Counted from the first letter of the stretch, positions 17,730 through 27,379 are shown. The stretch: 64,000 nucleotides of DNA from Novosphingobium decolorationis (GCF_018417475.1 NZ_CP054856.1:2325001-2389000); one strand, 5' to 3'. Numbers and translations: made by a program. The notes: generated by a model from the sequence alone, not told the origin.

Positions 17730-19808
17730 CTACCCTTCCAAAGGCACCTTCGCATCCAGCTCTGCCAGCCACACCTCGGCGCGGGCATCGGACGGCGCGC
17801 GCCAGTCGCCGCGCGGGCTGAGCGCTCCGCCCGAAGAGACCTTGGGTCCGTTGGGGATCGCCGAGCGCTTGAACTGGCTGAAGGCGAAGAAGCGGCGCAG
17901 GAACTTCTCCAGCCACCCGCGGATCACCGGCAGGTCATAGGCAAGGCGCCTGTCGGCGGGATAGCCGTCGGGCCATTGGCCCTGCGCGGCGTCGTGCCAG
18001 GCGTGCCAGGCGAGGAACGCGACCTTGGAGGGCGTCTGGCCGTAGCGCATGATGTGGTGGAGGAAGAAGTCGTTGAGCGCGTAGGGCCCGATCTTCTCCT
18101 CGGTGCTCTGGATCGCGCCGTCCGCGCCGGCGGGCACGAGTTCGGGCGAGATCTCGGTATCGAGGATGGCGTGAAGGATCGCCCCGGCCTCGGCCGCAAA
18201 GTCCTCGCCATCCGCGCACCAGCGGATGAGGTACTGGATCAGCGTCTTGGGCACGCCCGCATTGACCGCGTAGTGGCTCATCTGGTCGCCCACGCCGTAG
18301 GTGCACCAGCCCAGCGCCAGTTCGGAAAGATCACCCGTCCCGATCACGAATCCGCTGTGCTGGCTGGCGAGTCGGAAGAGATAGTCGGTGCGAAGCCCCG
18401 CCTGGACGTTCTCGAAGGTGACGTCGTAGACCGGCTCGCCATCGGCAAAGGCGTGGCCGATGTCCTCCAGCATGCGCGTTGCGGCCGGGCGGATGTCGAT
18501 TTCCTCGGCCGTGATGCCCAGCGCATCCATCAGCTTCCAGGCGTTCGACTTCGTCCCCTCGCTCGTCGCGAAGCCGGGCATGGTGTAACCCCGGATGAAG
18601 GTGCGCGGCAGGCCCAGGCGATCGCAGGCGCGTGCGGCGACGATCAGCGCGTGGGTGGAATCGAGCCCGCCCGAGATCCCGATCACCATCGACTTGGAGC
18701 CCGTCGATTCCAGGCGCCGCATGAGGCCATCGACCTGGATGTTGAACGCCTCGTAGCAGTCCGCGTCGAGCTTTTCCGGGCGGTTGGGCACAAAGGGGAA
18801 GCGGCGGATCGGGCGCTGGAGGCCGATATCCCCGCGCACCGGCGCATGACGGAAGGGAACGGTTCGGAACGTCTGCGCGGGCGATCCGGCAAGTTCGGCC
18901 GCGTCGGCGAAGGTCGGCAGGCGCAGCCGATCACCGACGATACGTTCGCAGTCGATATCGGCGATGCACAGCTGCGGCTCCAAAGCAAAACGCTCGGACT
19001 GCGCGAGACATTCGCCCAGTTCGTAGACGATGCCCTGCCCGTCCCAGGCCAGATCGGTCGTGCTCTCTCCGTGCCCTGCGGCGCAATAGACATAGGCCGC
19101 GGAGGTGCGCGACGACTGTGCCTTGCACAGCGCGTGGCGTTCGTCCGACTTGCCAATGGTGATGTTGGAGGCCGAGAGATTGCACAGGATCGTCGCCCCG
19201 GCGAGCGCGCCCAGCGTGCTGGGAGGCGTGGGCGCCCAGACATCCTCGCAGATTTCGACGAAGAAGCGGAAATCCTTGAGCACTTCGGATGCAAAGACGA
19301 GGTCGACGCCGAACGGCACGTTCTGCCCGGCCACCGTGATCGACTGCCCGCGCACGGCCTTGCCGCTTGCGAACCAGCGCTTCTCGTAGAACTCGCGGTA
19401 GTTGGGCAGGAACGACTTGGGCACCACGCCCAGGAGCTTGCCGTGCGCGATCACCACCGCGCAGTTGTAGAGGCTGGAGCCGTGGACCAGCGCGGCCCCC
19501 ACCAGCAGCACCGGCGAAAGCGAGGCGCTGGCCGCGACGATCTCGGCGAGCGCGGCATCCACCGCCGCGATCAGCGCGCCCTGCAGGTGCAGATCATCAA
19601 TGGCGTAGGCCGAAAGGCACAGCTCGGGAAAGACCAGAAGATCGACATGCGCTTCATGCGCGCGGCGCGCTTCGGCCAGAATCGCATCGCGGTTGACGGC
19701 GACATCGGCAGGACGCACGTGCGGGGTCGAGGTCGCGACGCGCACGAAACCATGCTCGTGCAGCGAGAAGAAGGGATGGCTGCGGTCGGCGGCGGCAGAA
19801 GCGTTCAT
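17730..19808 (-). CDS. nadE: Glutamine-dependent NAD+ synthetase
   Basis: 692-residue two-domain enzyme that makes NAD+ from nicotinate adenine dinucleotide using glutamine. The N-terminal nitrilase-type amidase domain has the Glu-Lys-Cys triad in VFPELCLSAY, VVPKSFLPNYREFYE and VEICEDVW; the C-terminal synthetase has the ATP loop ISGGLDSTHALIVA. The ATG at 19808 (MNASAAADRSH) gives normal length; an ATG 36 nt upstream is less likely. Monocistronic. Confidence 0.95.
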   Translation of the reverse strand: MNASAAADRSHPFFSLHEHGFVRVATSTPHVRPADVAVNRDAILAEARRAHEAHVDLLVFPELCLSAYAIDDLHLQGALIAAVDAALAEIVAASASLSPVLLVGAALVHGSSLYNCAVVIAHGKLLGVVPKSFLPNYREFYEKRWFASGKAVRGQSITVAGQNVPFGVDLVFASEVLKDFRFFVEICEDVWAPTPPSTLGALAGATILCNLSASNITIGKSDERHALCKAQSSRTSAAYVYCAAGHGESTTDLAWDGQGIVYELGECLAQSERFALEPQLCIADIDCERIVGDRLRLPTFADAAELAGSPAQTFRTVPFRHAPVRGDIGLQRPIRRFPFVPNRPEKLDADCYEAFNIQVDGLMRRLESTGSKSMVIGISGGLDSTHALIVAARACDRLGLPRTFIRGYTMPGFATSEGTKSNAWKLMDALGITAEEIDIRPAATRMLEDIGHAFADGEPVYDVTFENVQAGLRTDYLFRLASQHSGFVIGTGDLSELALGWCTYGVGDQMSHYAVNAGVPKTLIQYLIRWCADGEDFAAEAGAILHAILDTEISPELVPAGADGAIQSTEEKIGPYALNDFFLHHIMRYGQTPSKVAFLAWHAWHDAAQGQWPDGYPADRRLAYDLPVIRGWLEKFLRRFFAFSQFKRSAIPNGPKVSSGGALSPRGDWRAPSDARAEVWLAELDAKVPLEG

Positions 19809-19886
19809 GGCCTTTTCCCTGACAGGAACCGCGCGCGGGTGCAATTGGCGTGATGCCGAAAAACAGGAGGAAGCAGGAAGATAATT

Positions 19887-20004
19887 CCGAGGGCCAGCGC
19901 CCTCAGGCTCCCCATACCGTCGACCTTACCTCACACCCGCCACCCTGGCGGAGCAAGGTGAGGTCGCCGTTTGGGGGCAAGGGGTGACGACCCCTTGAAT
20001 CTGT
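19887..20004 (+). repeat. Multi-hairpin intergenic repeat, copy D
   Basis: Begins CCGAGGGC-CAGC-GCCCTCAGG, then CTCCCCATACCGTCGACC, a CGCCACC-CTGGCG hairpin, AGGTGAGGTCGCCG and GGGGGCAAGGGGTGACGACC. It has the same order of blocks as A and B. It fills most of the gap between nadE and sufE; the rest of that gap (20005-20112) shows nothing clear. Confidence 0.6.
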
Positions 20005-20112
20005 CCTTTCTTCGTCTCTGCCTGTATCTTTATTTCGATTGCAGCCCTATCGGACCGCGCCCCACGCCCAAGCCCCCTTGCCCTGTGGCGACACGGCCCT
20101 AAATGACGTTGC

Positions 20113-20529
20113 ATGCGCAGCCTTGATGACATCCGCGAAGAGTATGAATTCCTTGAGGGCGATGAACGCTATCGCCTGCTGATCGAGCTGGGACGCGAAC
20201 TCGACCCGATGCCCGACGCGCTCAAGACCGACGCGACCAAGGTGCGCGGGTGTTCGGCCTCGGTCTGGGTCTACCCCACCGAAGCGGAAGGTGGCACGCT
20301 TCACTTTCTGGCGGACAGCAACGCGGCGATCACCAAGGGCATCGTCGCACTCGTCATTGCAGGCGTGCAGGACAAGCCTGCCGCCGAGGTTGCCGAGACC
20401 GACATCGTCGCCGCGCTCGAGCCGTTCGACCTCAGGAACCAGCTCTCCTCGAACCGCACGCAAGGCGTTCCCAACATGATCGCTCTGATCCGGGAAACCG
20501 CGGCGCGCTACGCGGACCCGCAGTCTTGA
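20113..20529 (+). CDS. sufE: SufE-family Fe-S assembly protein
   Basis: 138 residues, SufE-like. SufE takes sulfur from the SufS cysteine desulfurase and passes it on for Fe-S cluster building. The acceptor cysteine is C47 in VRGCSASVW, and the family blocks YRLLIELGREL and RTQGVPNMI are present. No other suf genes are in the window, so its partner is elsewhere. Confidence 0.93.
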   Translation: MRSLDDIREEYEFLEGDERYRLLIELGRELDPMPDALKTDATKVRGCSASVWVYPTEAEGGTLHFLADSNAAITKGIVALVIAGVQDKPAAEVAETDIVAALEPFDLRNQLSSNRTQGVPNMIALIRETAARYADPQS

Positions 20530-20560
20530 CCCAGCCTTCCTCCGACCGGAGCGCGCGAGC

Positions 20561-20920
20561 TTGAAGAAGGTCAAGCGCTCGGTCTGGATGCTTGGCGGCG
20601 TACTGTTCGTGGCGCTGGGCACCATCGGCATCTTCCTGCCGGTCATGCCCACCGTCGTCTTCTACATCGCGGCGGCCTGGTGCTTTTCCAAGAGCCACCC
20701 GGAATGGGCCGAGCGGCTGTACAACCATCCCAAGCATGGCCCCCATCTCGTCGCCTGGCGCGACCGGCGGGCGATCAGCCGCAAGGGCAAGGTCTCGGCC
20801 ATCCTCGCGATGAGCGCGAGCATTCCCTTCACCTGGTTCGTGGCGGGCTTCCCGCTGGCCTTCATCCCGGTTGGCGTACTCGCCCTACTGGGCCCGTGGA
20901 TCTGGACCCGGCCCGAGTAA
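20561..20920 (+). CDS. DUF454 (YbaN) membrane protein
   Basis: 119 residues with a TTG start at 20561. Typical DUF454 features: GVLFVALGTIGIFLPVMPTV, then the soluble loop FSKSHPEWAERLYNHPKHGP and two more membrane segments near the C terminus. Family function is unknown; in several proteobacteria members sit near heme or iron genes. It lies 31 nt after sufE and is probably cotranscribed with it. Confidence 0.85.
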   Translation: MKKVKRSVWMLGGVLFVALGTIGIFLPVMPTVVFYIAAAWCFSKSHPEWAERLYNHPKHGPHLVAWRDRRAISRKGKVSAILAMSASIPFTWFVAGFPLAFIPVGVLALLGPWIWTRPE

Positions 20921-20942
20921 TCCCCCGGGCCGGTGGTCCTGC

Positions 20943-21902
20943 TCAGATCTCGGCGTGGATCTGGCCGTAGGAGAGCATCGCGAAGAGCCCGGTGCCCCCG
21001 ATCACGTTGCCCGCGAACGTGGGCAGGAGATAGCCGGTAAAGGCGGCCTCGATGGACTTCTGCCCGTCGATCACGAGCATGAACATCTCGGTCGATCCCG
21101 CGATGACGTGGGTAAAGCCGCCCGCCGCGATCAGCGCTGTAAAGACCATGATGACCCACAGCTCGAAACCCTTGGAGCTGGGCAGCATCCAGACAAGGCC
21201 CGCGATGAAGAAGCCTGCCGGAATGCCCTTTACCAGCGCGGTCCAGCCTTGCGACTGCGCGGCGTGTTTCGAGACCTCGAGCATGGCGGTCACATGGCTG
21301 CTTGCCTCGGCATCGCCCCCATCCGACATCACCATCACGAAGAAGGCGGTGAGGAAAGTGCCGATGAAATTGGCGGTAAGAACGATCGCCCAGAGCCGGG
21401 CGGAGAGGCCCAGCTTCCCCCAGCTCGGCTCGGAGAGCATCGGCAGAACCACGCTCAGCGTGTTTTCCGTAAAGAGCTGGAGGCGTGAGAGGATGACGAG
21501 GATGAAGCCCACCGAATAGCCAAGGCTCGAGACGACCCAGCGGTTGGGGCTACCTTCCAGCGCCTCGTAGAGAAGCGCCTGGGCGAAGACCGAGGTCGAA
21601 ATGCCGATGCCAGCGGCAATGCCCGACCACCACAGTGAGGAGGTCGGACGGCGCAGTTCCTCCTCGCCCTCGCTGCGGATGATCGAAAAGACGGTGAGAG
21701 CGGACAGGCGGCTGTGCGCGGACACACGGCGGCGTTCGCGGCGGGTCAGGGTGGAATTGCCGCTTTCGATTTCACGCTCGACGTTCTCGCGCTCGGCCTT
21801 CTGTTCGGCGCGGCGCAGTTCCTCCTCGCGTTCTTCTTCGGTTTGCTCCGCCTCGGCAGGACCGGAAGAGGTCCCTGCACCGGAGCCGGCGGTATCGATC
21901 AC
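20943..21902 (-). CDS. Formate/nitrite transporter (FNT) family channel
   Basis: 319 residues. A charged Glu/Arg-rich N-terminal tail (about 1-75) precedes a six-helix FNT core: LWWSGIAAGIGISTSVFAQA, LQLFTENTLSVVLP, ANFIGTFLTAFFV, IPAGFFIAGLVWM, THVIAGSTEMFML and NVIGGTGLFAMLSYGQ. The family conducts small monovalent anions such as formate, nitrite or acetate. The extended N-terminal tail fits the YfdC-like subgroup, of unknown substrate. GTG start at 21902 with AGGAG 10 nt upstream. Confidence 0.85.
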   Translation of the reverse strand: MIDTAGSGAGTSSGPAEAEQTEEEREEELRRAEQKAERENVEREIESGNSTLTRRERRRVSAHSRLSALTVFSIIRSEGEEELRRPTSSLWWSGIAAGIGISTSVFAQALLYEALEGSPNRWVVSSLGYSVGFILVILSRLQLFTENTLSVVLPMLSEPSWGKLGLSARLWAIVLTANFIGTFLTAFFVMVMSDGGDAEASSHVTAMLEVSKHAAQSQGWTALVKGIPAGFFIAGLVWMLPSSKGFELWVIMVFTALIAAGGFTHVIAGSTEMFMLVIDGQKSIEAAFTGYLLPTFAGNVIGGTGLFAMLSYGQIHAEI

Positions 21903-21981
21903 GTTCGGATGTCTCCTGAAAGATCTGGAACGCCTGTAACGCGCCAGATCGTGGCAGGTTGCCGCTTGTGTGACCTTCTGC

Positions 21982-22500
21982 TCAGTCCTCCACCGCCTCG
22001 CGCACCACCGCGATGCCCCGGCGGCGCTGCTCCTTGAGCTCCTGCTTGAGCCGGACCGGATCGCGCGCCACGACGAACCCGAAGCTGACCCCGCCCTCCT
22101 TGCCGATCGTCGCATGGTGCAGCTTGTGCGCCTGGACCAGACGCTTTGCATAGCCACGCTTGGGCACCCAGCGGAAATAGCGCTGATGGACGAGACCATC
22201 GTGGATCAGCGTATAGATGATGCCATACACGAGGATCCCCAGCCCGATCCACGTCCCCGGCCACCAGGCGTGCTGGCCCATGACGAGCGGCGAGCCGAGC
22301 GCGAACATCGAAATGCTCATCCCCGCACCGACCAGCGCGTAGAGGTCGTTCTTTTCCAGGAGCTTGTCATGGGGCTCGTGGTGGTCGCGGTGCCAACCCC
22401 AGCCAAAGCCGTGCATGATGTACTTGTGGCTCGACCAGGCGACCAGCTCCATGGCGGCGGCGCTCGCAAGAACGATGAGAATGGCGATAAGAACAGTCAC
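21982..22500 (-). CDS. crtZ: Beta-carotene hydroxylase
   Basis: 172-residue membrane di-iron hydroxylase that adds hydroxyls to beta-carotene rings (zeaxanthin formation). All four histidine clusters are visible: HKYIMH, HRDHHEPH, HDGLVHQR and HKLHHA. Several hydrophobic helices surround them. Sphingomonads are typically yellow from nostoxanthin-type carotenoids, which need this enzyme. No other crt genes are nearby. The start ATG opens directly into the first membrane helix. Confidence 0.94.
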   Translation of the reverse strand: MTVLIAILIVLASAAAMELVAWSSHKYIMHGFGWGWHRDHHEPHDKLLEKNDLYALVGAGMSISMFALGSPLVMGQHAWWPGTWIGLGILVYGIIYTLIHDGLVHQRYFRWVPKRGYAKRLVQAHKLHHATIGKEGGVSFGFVVARDPVRLKQELKEQRRRGIAVVREAVED

Positions 22501-22637
22501 CCCCTTCTCCTAGACCGATGCGGCGCCCGTGTCAGCGCCTGATCGCACGCCGTTCACCGCATCTTCGTGGCGCAACTTGCCCCTTACCGGGTTGAAAAAT
22601 ACGCCGTTCGTCCTCCTGCCGGATAAATCGAACACAC

Positions 22638-22676
22638 GCCCTGCGCTGTACTGCTTGAATTGCAAAGCGCAGGGGC
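22638..22676 (+). promoter_or_regulatory. Hairpin in the leuC leader
   Basis: GCCCTGCGCT and AGCGCAGGGGC form a stem of about 10 bp with one bulged G around an 18-nt loop, ending 16 nt before the leuC ATG. It is too close to the start to be a terminator for another gene; it may influence leuC translation. No leucine-rich leader peptide is seen. Confidence 0.3.
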
Positions 22677-22692
22677 CTAATCGGCTCGCATC

Positions 22693-24132
22693 ATGACCAC
22701 ACAGCCGCGCACACTCTACCAGAAGATCTGGGACGCCCACGTTGTCGACACCCGCGACGACGGTACCTGCCTCATCTACATCGACCGGCACATCGTGCAC
22801 GAGGTGACGAGCCCGCAGGCCTTCGCGGCGCTACGCGCGAACGGGCGCAAGGTGCGCCGTCCGGACCTGCACATCGCGGTCCCCGACCACAACCTGCCGA
22901 CCACCGCGCGCCGCGATGCAGCCGGCAAGCGCGTTCCCATCGCCGACCCGCAGAGCGCGCAGCAGCTCGACATGCTGGAGAAGAACGCGCCTGAATTCGG
23001 CATCCGCTACATTGGCGATGCCGACCCCGAACAGGGCATCGTCCACGTCGTGGGCCCCGAACAGGGCTTCTCGCTGCCGGGCGCCACGATCGTGTGCGGC
23101 GACAGCCACACCGCCTGCAACGGCGGCCTGGGCGCGCTGGCCTTCGGCATCGGCACCAGCGAGGTCGAGCACGTCATGGCGACGCAGACCCTGCTCCTCA
23201 AGCAGTCCAAGACCTTCCAGGTCAACGTCGAGGGCACCCTGGGTGCAGGCGTCTCGCCCAAGGACGTGATCCTGCACATCATCGGCAAGGTCGGCACCGC
23301 AGGCGGCACCGGCTACGTCATCGAGTACACCGGCAACGTGTTCCGCGAAATGTCGATCGAGGGCCGCCTGACGGTCTCGAACATGTCGATCGAGGCAGGC
23401 GCGCGCGCGGGCCTGATCGCGCCCGACGAGACCACCTTCGCCTACGTCCAGGGCCGTCCCTACGCGCCCAGGGGCGCGGACTGGGACAAGGCCGTCGCCT
23501 GGTGGAAGAGCCTCGCGAGCGATCCGGGCGCGACGTACGACAAGTCGATCCACATCCGCGCCGAGGACATCGAGCCGACCGTGACCTGGGGCACCAGCCC
23601 CGAGGACACCGCCCCTATCGGCGCGGTCGTCCCCTCGCCGGACGATTTCGCCGACGCCTCCAAGCGCCAGGCGGTCCAGCACAGCCTTGACTACATGGGC
23701 CTGACGCCCGGCACCAAGCTGACCGACATCGAGGTCCAGAACGTCTTCATCGGCTCGTGCACCAACAGCCGCATCGAGGACATCCGCGCCGCAGCCCAGG
23801 TCCTCAAGGGCCGCAAGAAGGCCGACAACGTGACCTGGGCGATCGTCGTGCCGGGCTCCGGCCTGGTCAAGGCGCAGGCCGAGGCCGAAGGGCTCGACAA
23901 GATCATCATCGAGGCAGGCCTGGAATGGCGCGAGCCGGGCTGCTCGGCGTGCCTTGCGATGAACCCCGACAAGGTGCCCGCCGGTGAGCGCTGCGCGTCC
24001 ACCAGCAACCGCAACTTCACCGGGCGCCAGGGTCCGGGTGCGCGCACCCACCTCGTCAGCCCCGCCATGGCGGCCGCAGCCGCCGTCACCGGACGCCTCG
24101 CCGACGTGCGCGAGCTGGCCGAGAACGCCTGA
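22693..24132 (+). CDS. leuC: 3-isopropylmalate dehydratase, large subunit
   Basis: 479-residue aconitase-family subunit for leucine biosynthesis (2- to 3-isopropylmalate). Motifs include the opening [31 protein letters not shown], and the [4Fe-4S] ligands in [12 protein letters not shown] and [10 protein letters not shown]. The LeuD partner is 195 nt downstream, with one small gene between. Length is normal. Confidence 0.97.
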   Translation: MTTQPRTLYQKIWDAHVVDTRDDGTCLIYIDRHIVHEVTSPQAFAALRANGRKVRRPDLHIAVPDHNLPTTARRDAAGKRVPIADPQSAQQLDMLEKNAPEFGIRYIGDADPEQGIVHVVGPEQGFSLPGATIVCGDSHTACNGGLGALAFGIGTSEVEHVMATQTLLLKQSKTFQVNVEGTLGAGVSPKDVILHIIGKVGTAGGTGYVIEYTGNVFREMSIEGRLTVSNMSIEAGARAGLIAPDETTFAYVQGRPYAPRGADWDKAVAWWKSLASDPGATYDKSIHIRAEDIEPTVTWGTSPEDTAPIGAVVPSPDDFADASKRQAVQHSLDYMGLTPGTKLTDIEVQNVFIGSCTNSRIEDIRAAAQVLKGRKKADNVTWAIVVPGSGLVKAQAEAEGLDKIIIEAGLEWREPGCSACLAMNPDKVPAGERCASTSNRNFTGRQGPGARTHLVSPAMAAAAAVTGRLADVRELAENA

Positions 24133-24146
24133 AGGACGAACGCAAG

Positions 24147-24314
24147 ATGGCAGACGAACCCGATACCTCGCTCGCCGGACGCGCCGCGATCGCGGCCGGT
24201 GCGGCCATTGGCTCGGCGGCGGTTGCCGCTGCGCTGCTCTTCGTGAAGCGCCGCAAGTCGCGCGCCGAGAAGAACGCGCCTGCGCACCCCGAACAGGCCC
24301 ACGAGACGGATTGA
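24147..24314 (+). CDS. Small single-pass membrane protein between leuC and leuD
   Basis: 55 residues: a short acidic start ([11 protein letters not shown]), an Ala-rich membrane segment ([20 protein letters not shown]), then a basic stop-transfer ([10 protein letters not shown]) and polar tail. GAAGGA lies about 10 nt before the ATG, it begins 14 nt after leuC and ends 13 nt before leuD, so it is part of the operon. No family recognised. It may be only a coupling frame, but codon use and the clear membrane topology favour a real protein. Confidence 0.65.
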   Translation: MADEPDTSLAGRAAIAAGAAIGSAAVAAALLFVKRRKSRAEKNAPAHPEQAHETD

Positions 24315-24327
24315 GACGAGCACACCC

Positions 24328-24930
24328 ATGAACCCGATTTCCCAGGTTTCCGGCCGGGCCTACCCGTTCGGCCGCAAGAACGTCGACACCGACGTCATCA
24401 TCCCTGCCCAGTGGCTCAAGACCGTGACCCGTGAGGGCCTTGGCCAGGGCTGCCTCGAATCGGTCAAGGCCGAGCCGGGCAACGTCTTCACCGACCCGAC
24501 CTACGAAGGCGCGCCGATCCTGATCGCAGGCGACAACTTCGGCTGCGGCTCGAGCCGCGAGCACGCGGCCTGGGCGCTCCTGGACATGGGCGTGACCTGC
24601 GTGATCGCACCCAGTTTCTCGGACATCTTCTCGGGCAACGCGTTCAAGAACGGCATCCTCACCGTGGCCATCCCGCAGGAAGCCATCGACCGCCTGATGG
24701 AGGTCGCCACGACCGATCCGATCAGCGTCGACCTGGAAACCCAGACGGTGACCACCCCCTTCCAGGATCGCTTTACCTTCGAGATCGACCCGTTCCGCAA
24801 GCACTGCCTGCTGAACGGCCTCGACGAGGTTGGCCTGACGCTGGCGCAGGACGCCGAGATCGGTACCTACGAGGCCAAGGCGCGCGAAGATCTGCCCTTC
24901 CTGGCCAGTCCGAAGCTCGCCGAGGCCTGA
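24328..24930 (+). CDS. leuD: 3-isopropylmalate dehydratase, small subunit
   Basis: 200 residues, normal for LeuD. It carries the swivel domain of the isomerase, with [20 protein letters not shown] at the start and the active-site loop [17 protein letters not shown]. It works with LeuC from the same operon. A strong terminator follows. Confidence 0.97.
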   Translation: MNPISQVSGRAYPFGRKNVDTDVIIPAQWLKTVTREGLGQGCLESVKAEPGNVFTDPTYEGAPILIAGDNFGCGSSREHAAWALLDMGVTCVIAPSFSDIFSGNAFKNGILTVAIPQEAIDRLMEVATTDPISVDLETQTVTTPFQDRFTFEIDPFRKHCLLNGLDEVGLTLAQDAEIGTYEAKAREDLPFLASPKLAEA

Positions 24931-24960
24931 GCGCTTCGCATCCCCTTTGGGATACTTTTT

Positions 24961-24991
24961 CCGGCCCGGCGGGACCCTCCCGCCGGGCCGG
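24961..24991 (+). terminator. Terminator of the leuC-leuD operon
   Basis: CCGGCCCGGCGGGA, a 3-nt loop and TCCCGCCGGGCCGG form a perfect 14-bp GC stem, 30 nt after the leuD stop, preceded by CTTTTT. No long T-run follows. Confidence 0.75.
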
Positions 24992-25121
24992 TTGCCTTTG
25001 GGCCCCGCGCACGATGCCGGAATCGGGATTGAACCCGGCCCCGCTCGGCCCTATCGCAATGGGAACGAACCGTGACGCGGCGCGCAGGTGCGCCGGGCTC
25101 ACGCTTTTGCGGGATTGTGTG

Positions 25122-25457
25122 ATGAAGAGTTTCAGCAGCAAGGGGCACGGCGCAGATGGCGGCGAGCCGACCGGGCTCGAGCATGACGCCGAGGTGCTTT
25201 TCCGCATCCAGGCGCGCCGCAACCGCCTCGTGGGCGAATGGGCCGCTGCGCGCATGGGCCTTTCCGAGGCCGAGACCGAAGCCTACGCCAAGGCGGTGGT
25301 CCAGGCCGACTTCGAGGAAGCGGGCGATGAGGACGTGATCCGCAAGCTCCTGGGCGACATCACCGCCGCCGGTGTCGATACGACCGAAAGCGAAGTGCGC
25401 GCCGCCCTGGAAGCCAAGCAGGTCGAAGCGCGCCGCGCCTTTCTCGGCACGGCCTGA
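25122..25457 (+). CDS. F1-ATPase inhibitor, zeta subunit type (DUF1476)
   Basis: 111 residues. The body matches the alphaproteobacterial zeta inhibitor of F1-ATPase: FRIQARRNRLVGEWAAARMG, then EEAGDEDVIRKLLGDI and a C-terminal helix. The first 25 residues (Gly/Ser-rich) do not resemble the usual DDRERAFE inhibitory segment, so inhibition itself is uncertain. Single gene. Confidence 0.82.
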   Translation: MKSFSSKGHGADGGEPTGLEHDAEVLFRIQARRNRLVGEWAAARMGLSEAETEAYAKAVVQADFEEAGDEDVIRKLLGDITAAGVDTTESEVRAALEAKQVEARRAFLGTA

Positions 25458-25588
25458 CCCCTCGCCCACCTCGTAAGCCCCGTGCCCGAAACGGCTCGAA
25501 ACCGTGCGCCAGCGGTGCTAGGGCGAGGCGCAAGACCAAGGTGCCGGCCGCACCCTGCCCCCCAACGACGGCCATAGGAGAAGCCCAT

Positions 25589-25822
25589 ATGGCGATGCCC
25601 GCCAGCGAGATCGAGCGCCTCATTGCAGAGGCCCTGCCCGGCTGCGAAATCACGATCACCGACCTTGCCGGCGACGGCGACCACTACGCAGCGCACGTCG
25701 TCGCGCCCCAGTTCGCGGGCAAGATGCGTGTCGCGCAGCACAAGATGGTCTATGAAGCGCTTGGAGGCCGCATGGGCGGCGAGCTCCACGCCTTGCAACT
25801 CACCACCGCCGTTCCCAAGTGA
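25589..25822 (+). CDS. bolA: BolA-family protein
   Basis: 77 residues of BolA fold: AMPASEIERLIAEALPGCEI, GDHYAAHVVAPQFAGKMRVA and the conserved QHKMVYEAL helix with its invariant His. BolA proteins pair with monothiol glutaredoxins to handle [2Fe-2S] clusters, and such a glutaredoxin follows 30 nt downstream. AGGAG 9 nt before the ATG fixes the start. It belongs to the short IbaG-like branch, so the symbol is approximate. Confidence 0.9.
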   Translation: MAMPASEIERLIAEALPGCEITITDLAGDGDHYAAHVVAPQFAGKMRVAQHKMVYEALGGRMGGELHALQLTTAVPK

Positions 25823-25852
25823 CGCGCATACGCTTTTGAGGATTTGAATCAG

Positions 25853-26182
25853 ATGTCCGACGTTAACGCCCGTATCGGCGACCTCGTGAAGGCCAACGAT
25901 GTTGTCCTGTTCATGAAGGGCACGCCGCTCTTCCCGCAGTGCGGCTTCTCGAGCCGCGCCTGCGCCATTCTCGACCACATCGGCGTCCCGTTCGAATCGG
26001 TCGACGTCCTGCAGGACCAGGAAATTCGCCAGGGCATCAAGGCCTACTCGGATTGGCCGACGATCCCGCAGCTCTACGTGAAGGGCGAGTTCGTGGGCGG
26101 CAGCGACATCATGATGGAGATGTACGAGGCGGGCGAACTGCAGCAGCTCGTCACCGATGCGGGAATCGCGCCCCAGGCCTGA
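25853..26182 (+). CDS. grxD: Monothiol glutaredoxin (CGFS type)
   Basis: 109 residues, Grx4/GrxD family. The active site is CGFS (C30-S33) in [15 protein letters not shown], followed by [19 protein letters not shown], which binds glutathione. These proteins carry [2Fe-2S] clusters with BolA partners; the adjacent bolA gene fits. Confidence 0.96.
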   Translation: MSDVNARIGDLVKANDVVLFMKGTPLFPQCGFSSRACAILDHIGVPFESVDVLQDQEIRQGIKAYSDWPTIPQLYVKGEFVGGSDIMMEMYEAGELQQLVTDAGIAPQA

Positions 26183-26214
26183 TTCGCGTTCGCAAGCACC
26201 GTCACCCGACGCAA

Positions 26215-26251
26215 GAAGGGCCCGGAGACCACTACGGTGTCCGGGCCCTTC
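26215..26251 (+). terminator. Terminator of bolA-grxD
   Basis: GAAGGGCCCGGA and TCCGGGCCCTTC form a perfect 12-bp stem with a 13-nt loop, 33 nt after the grxD stop. Confidence 0.75.
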
Positions 26252-26593
26252 GTGCGTCTGTCGGGGAGGCAGGGCCAGGAGACATGATGGCCCTGCCCCA
26301 TCGAGACTGCTTTGGGTACAATGGATACAAAGCATGGTCCGTGCCAAACTCGCGAAATTACGCAAAACCCGCATTCGAGCCTCCGACGCGATCATGCCTC
26401 AAGGACGATGTGTAAGAAATCTCGACACAACGGAACCCCGTTCTGGCTCCGGGAGGCGCATCGGGACCAACGCACCTGCGGCCAGCGCCGCCCCCTTCTC
26501 CCTGGGGCCCGGAGGGCGTCAACCGTGCGCGCGCCTTACCTGCAAGGCAACCGACCTCTTGCCCCCGGCGGCACGGCGCGCGAAAGCTGTTCC
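26252..26593 (+). other. 342-bp stretch without a convincing gene
   Basis: Upstream of the Nudix gene. The part around 26310-26400 is AT-richer (GGTACAATGGATACAAAGC) and could hold a promoter, but no clear -35/-10 pair is seen. An in-frame N-terminal extension of the Nudix protein across this stretch has composition unlike a protein. Confidence 0.4.
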
Positions 26594-27379
26594 ATGACCG
26601 CGTCCCACGCTCCCACCGACCCGCCCGAGGACATGGTGCCCGCCGCTACCGTCGTCATCTTCCGGCGCAGCCCCCGGCCCGGCGGCCCGCCCGAACTGCT
26701 GATGGTCAAACGCGCGCCGAAGATGCGTTTTGCCGCAGGCGCGCTCGTCTTTCCGGGTGGGCGCGTCGATGCCGAGGACACCGCCCTTGCCCGCCGCCTC
26801 CTGCCAGATGAGGACGAAACGCTGGGAGCGGGGCGGATCGCCGCCATTCGCGAGACACTGGAAGAGACCGGCCTGCTCATCGCCAACCCGGCCGCCGTCT
26901 CGCCGCAGGCCGTGCGCGAGGGCCGCGAGCTGCTGCTGCGCGAGGGCGCCCTTGCCCCGGTGCTCGAACGGATGGGCTGGGAGCTCGATCCCGGGCGCCT
27001 GACATTCTACGCCCACTGGTGCGCGCCGGGGACCAGGCCCTTCGACACCCGTTTCTTCCTGACCGATCTTGGCCGCGGGCAGGTCGAAATCGCGGTCGAC
27101 GAGACCGAGAACACGCACCTGTTCTGGGCCAGCGCGCGCGACACCCTGGCGCTGTGCGAGCGCGGCGAGGGACGGGTCATATTCCCCACCCGCCGCAACC
27201 TGGAGCGCCTCGCCGGACATGCCACCTTTGCAGAGGCCAAGGCCGACGCGCAGGCCCATCCCCCGCGCCGAATCCGGCCCGTGATCGAGCACCGCGAGGA
27301 TGGGGACTGGCTGACGATTCCGGAAGGACGTGGCTACCCGGTCTGCGCCGAGCCCATGGCCAGCGTCCAGCGCGGCTGA
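26594..27379 (+). CDS. Nudix hydrolase family protein
   Basis: 261 residues. The Nudix box is present but split: FPGGRVDAED, an insert of about 25 residues, then RETLEETGLL. The REx2EExG core keeps the metal ligands. The insert and length fit the animal Nudt19-like/acyl-CoA diphosphatase branch, substrate not proven. The ATG at 26594 was chosen because the conserved region starts soon after. Single gene. Confidence 0.82.
   Translation: MTASHAPTDPPEDMVPAATVVIFRRSPRPGGPPELLMVKRAPKMRFAAGALVFPGGRVDAEDTALARRLLPDEDETLGAGRIAAIRETLEETGLLIANPAAVSPQAVREGRELLLREGALAPVLERMGWELDPGRLTFYAHWCAPGTRPFDTRFFLTDLGRGQVEIAVDETENTHLFWASARDTLALCERGEGRVIFPTRRNLERLAGHATFAEAKADAQAHPPRRIRPVIEHREDGDWLTIPEGRGYPVCAEPMASVQRG

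Noticed and set aside
26312..26593. 94-residue N-terminal extension of the Nudix protein
   Set aside because: Extension is Arg/His/Pro-rich without similarity; the family starts after the ATG at 26594.
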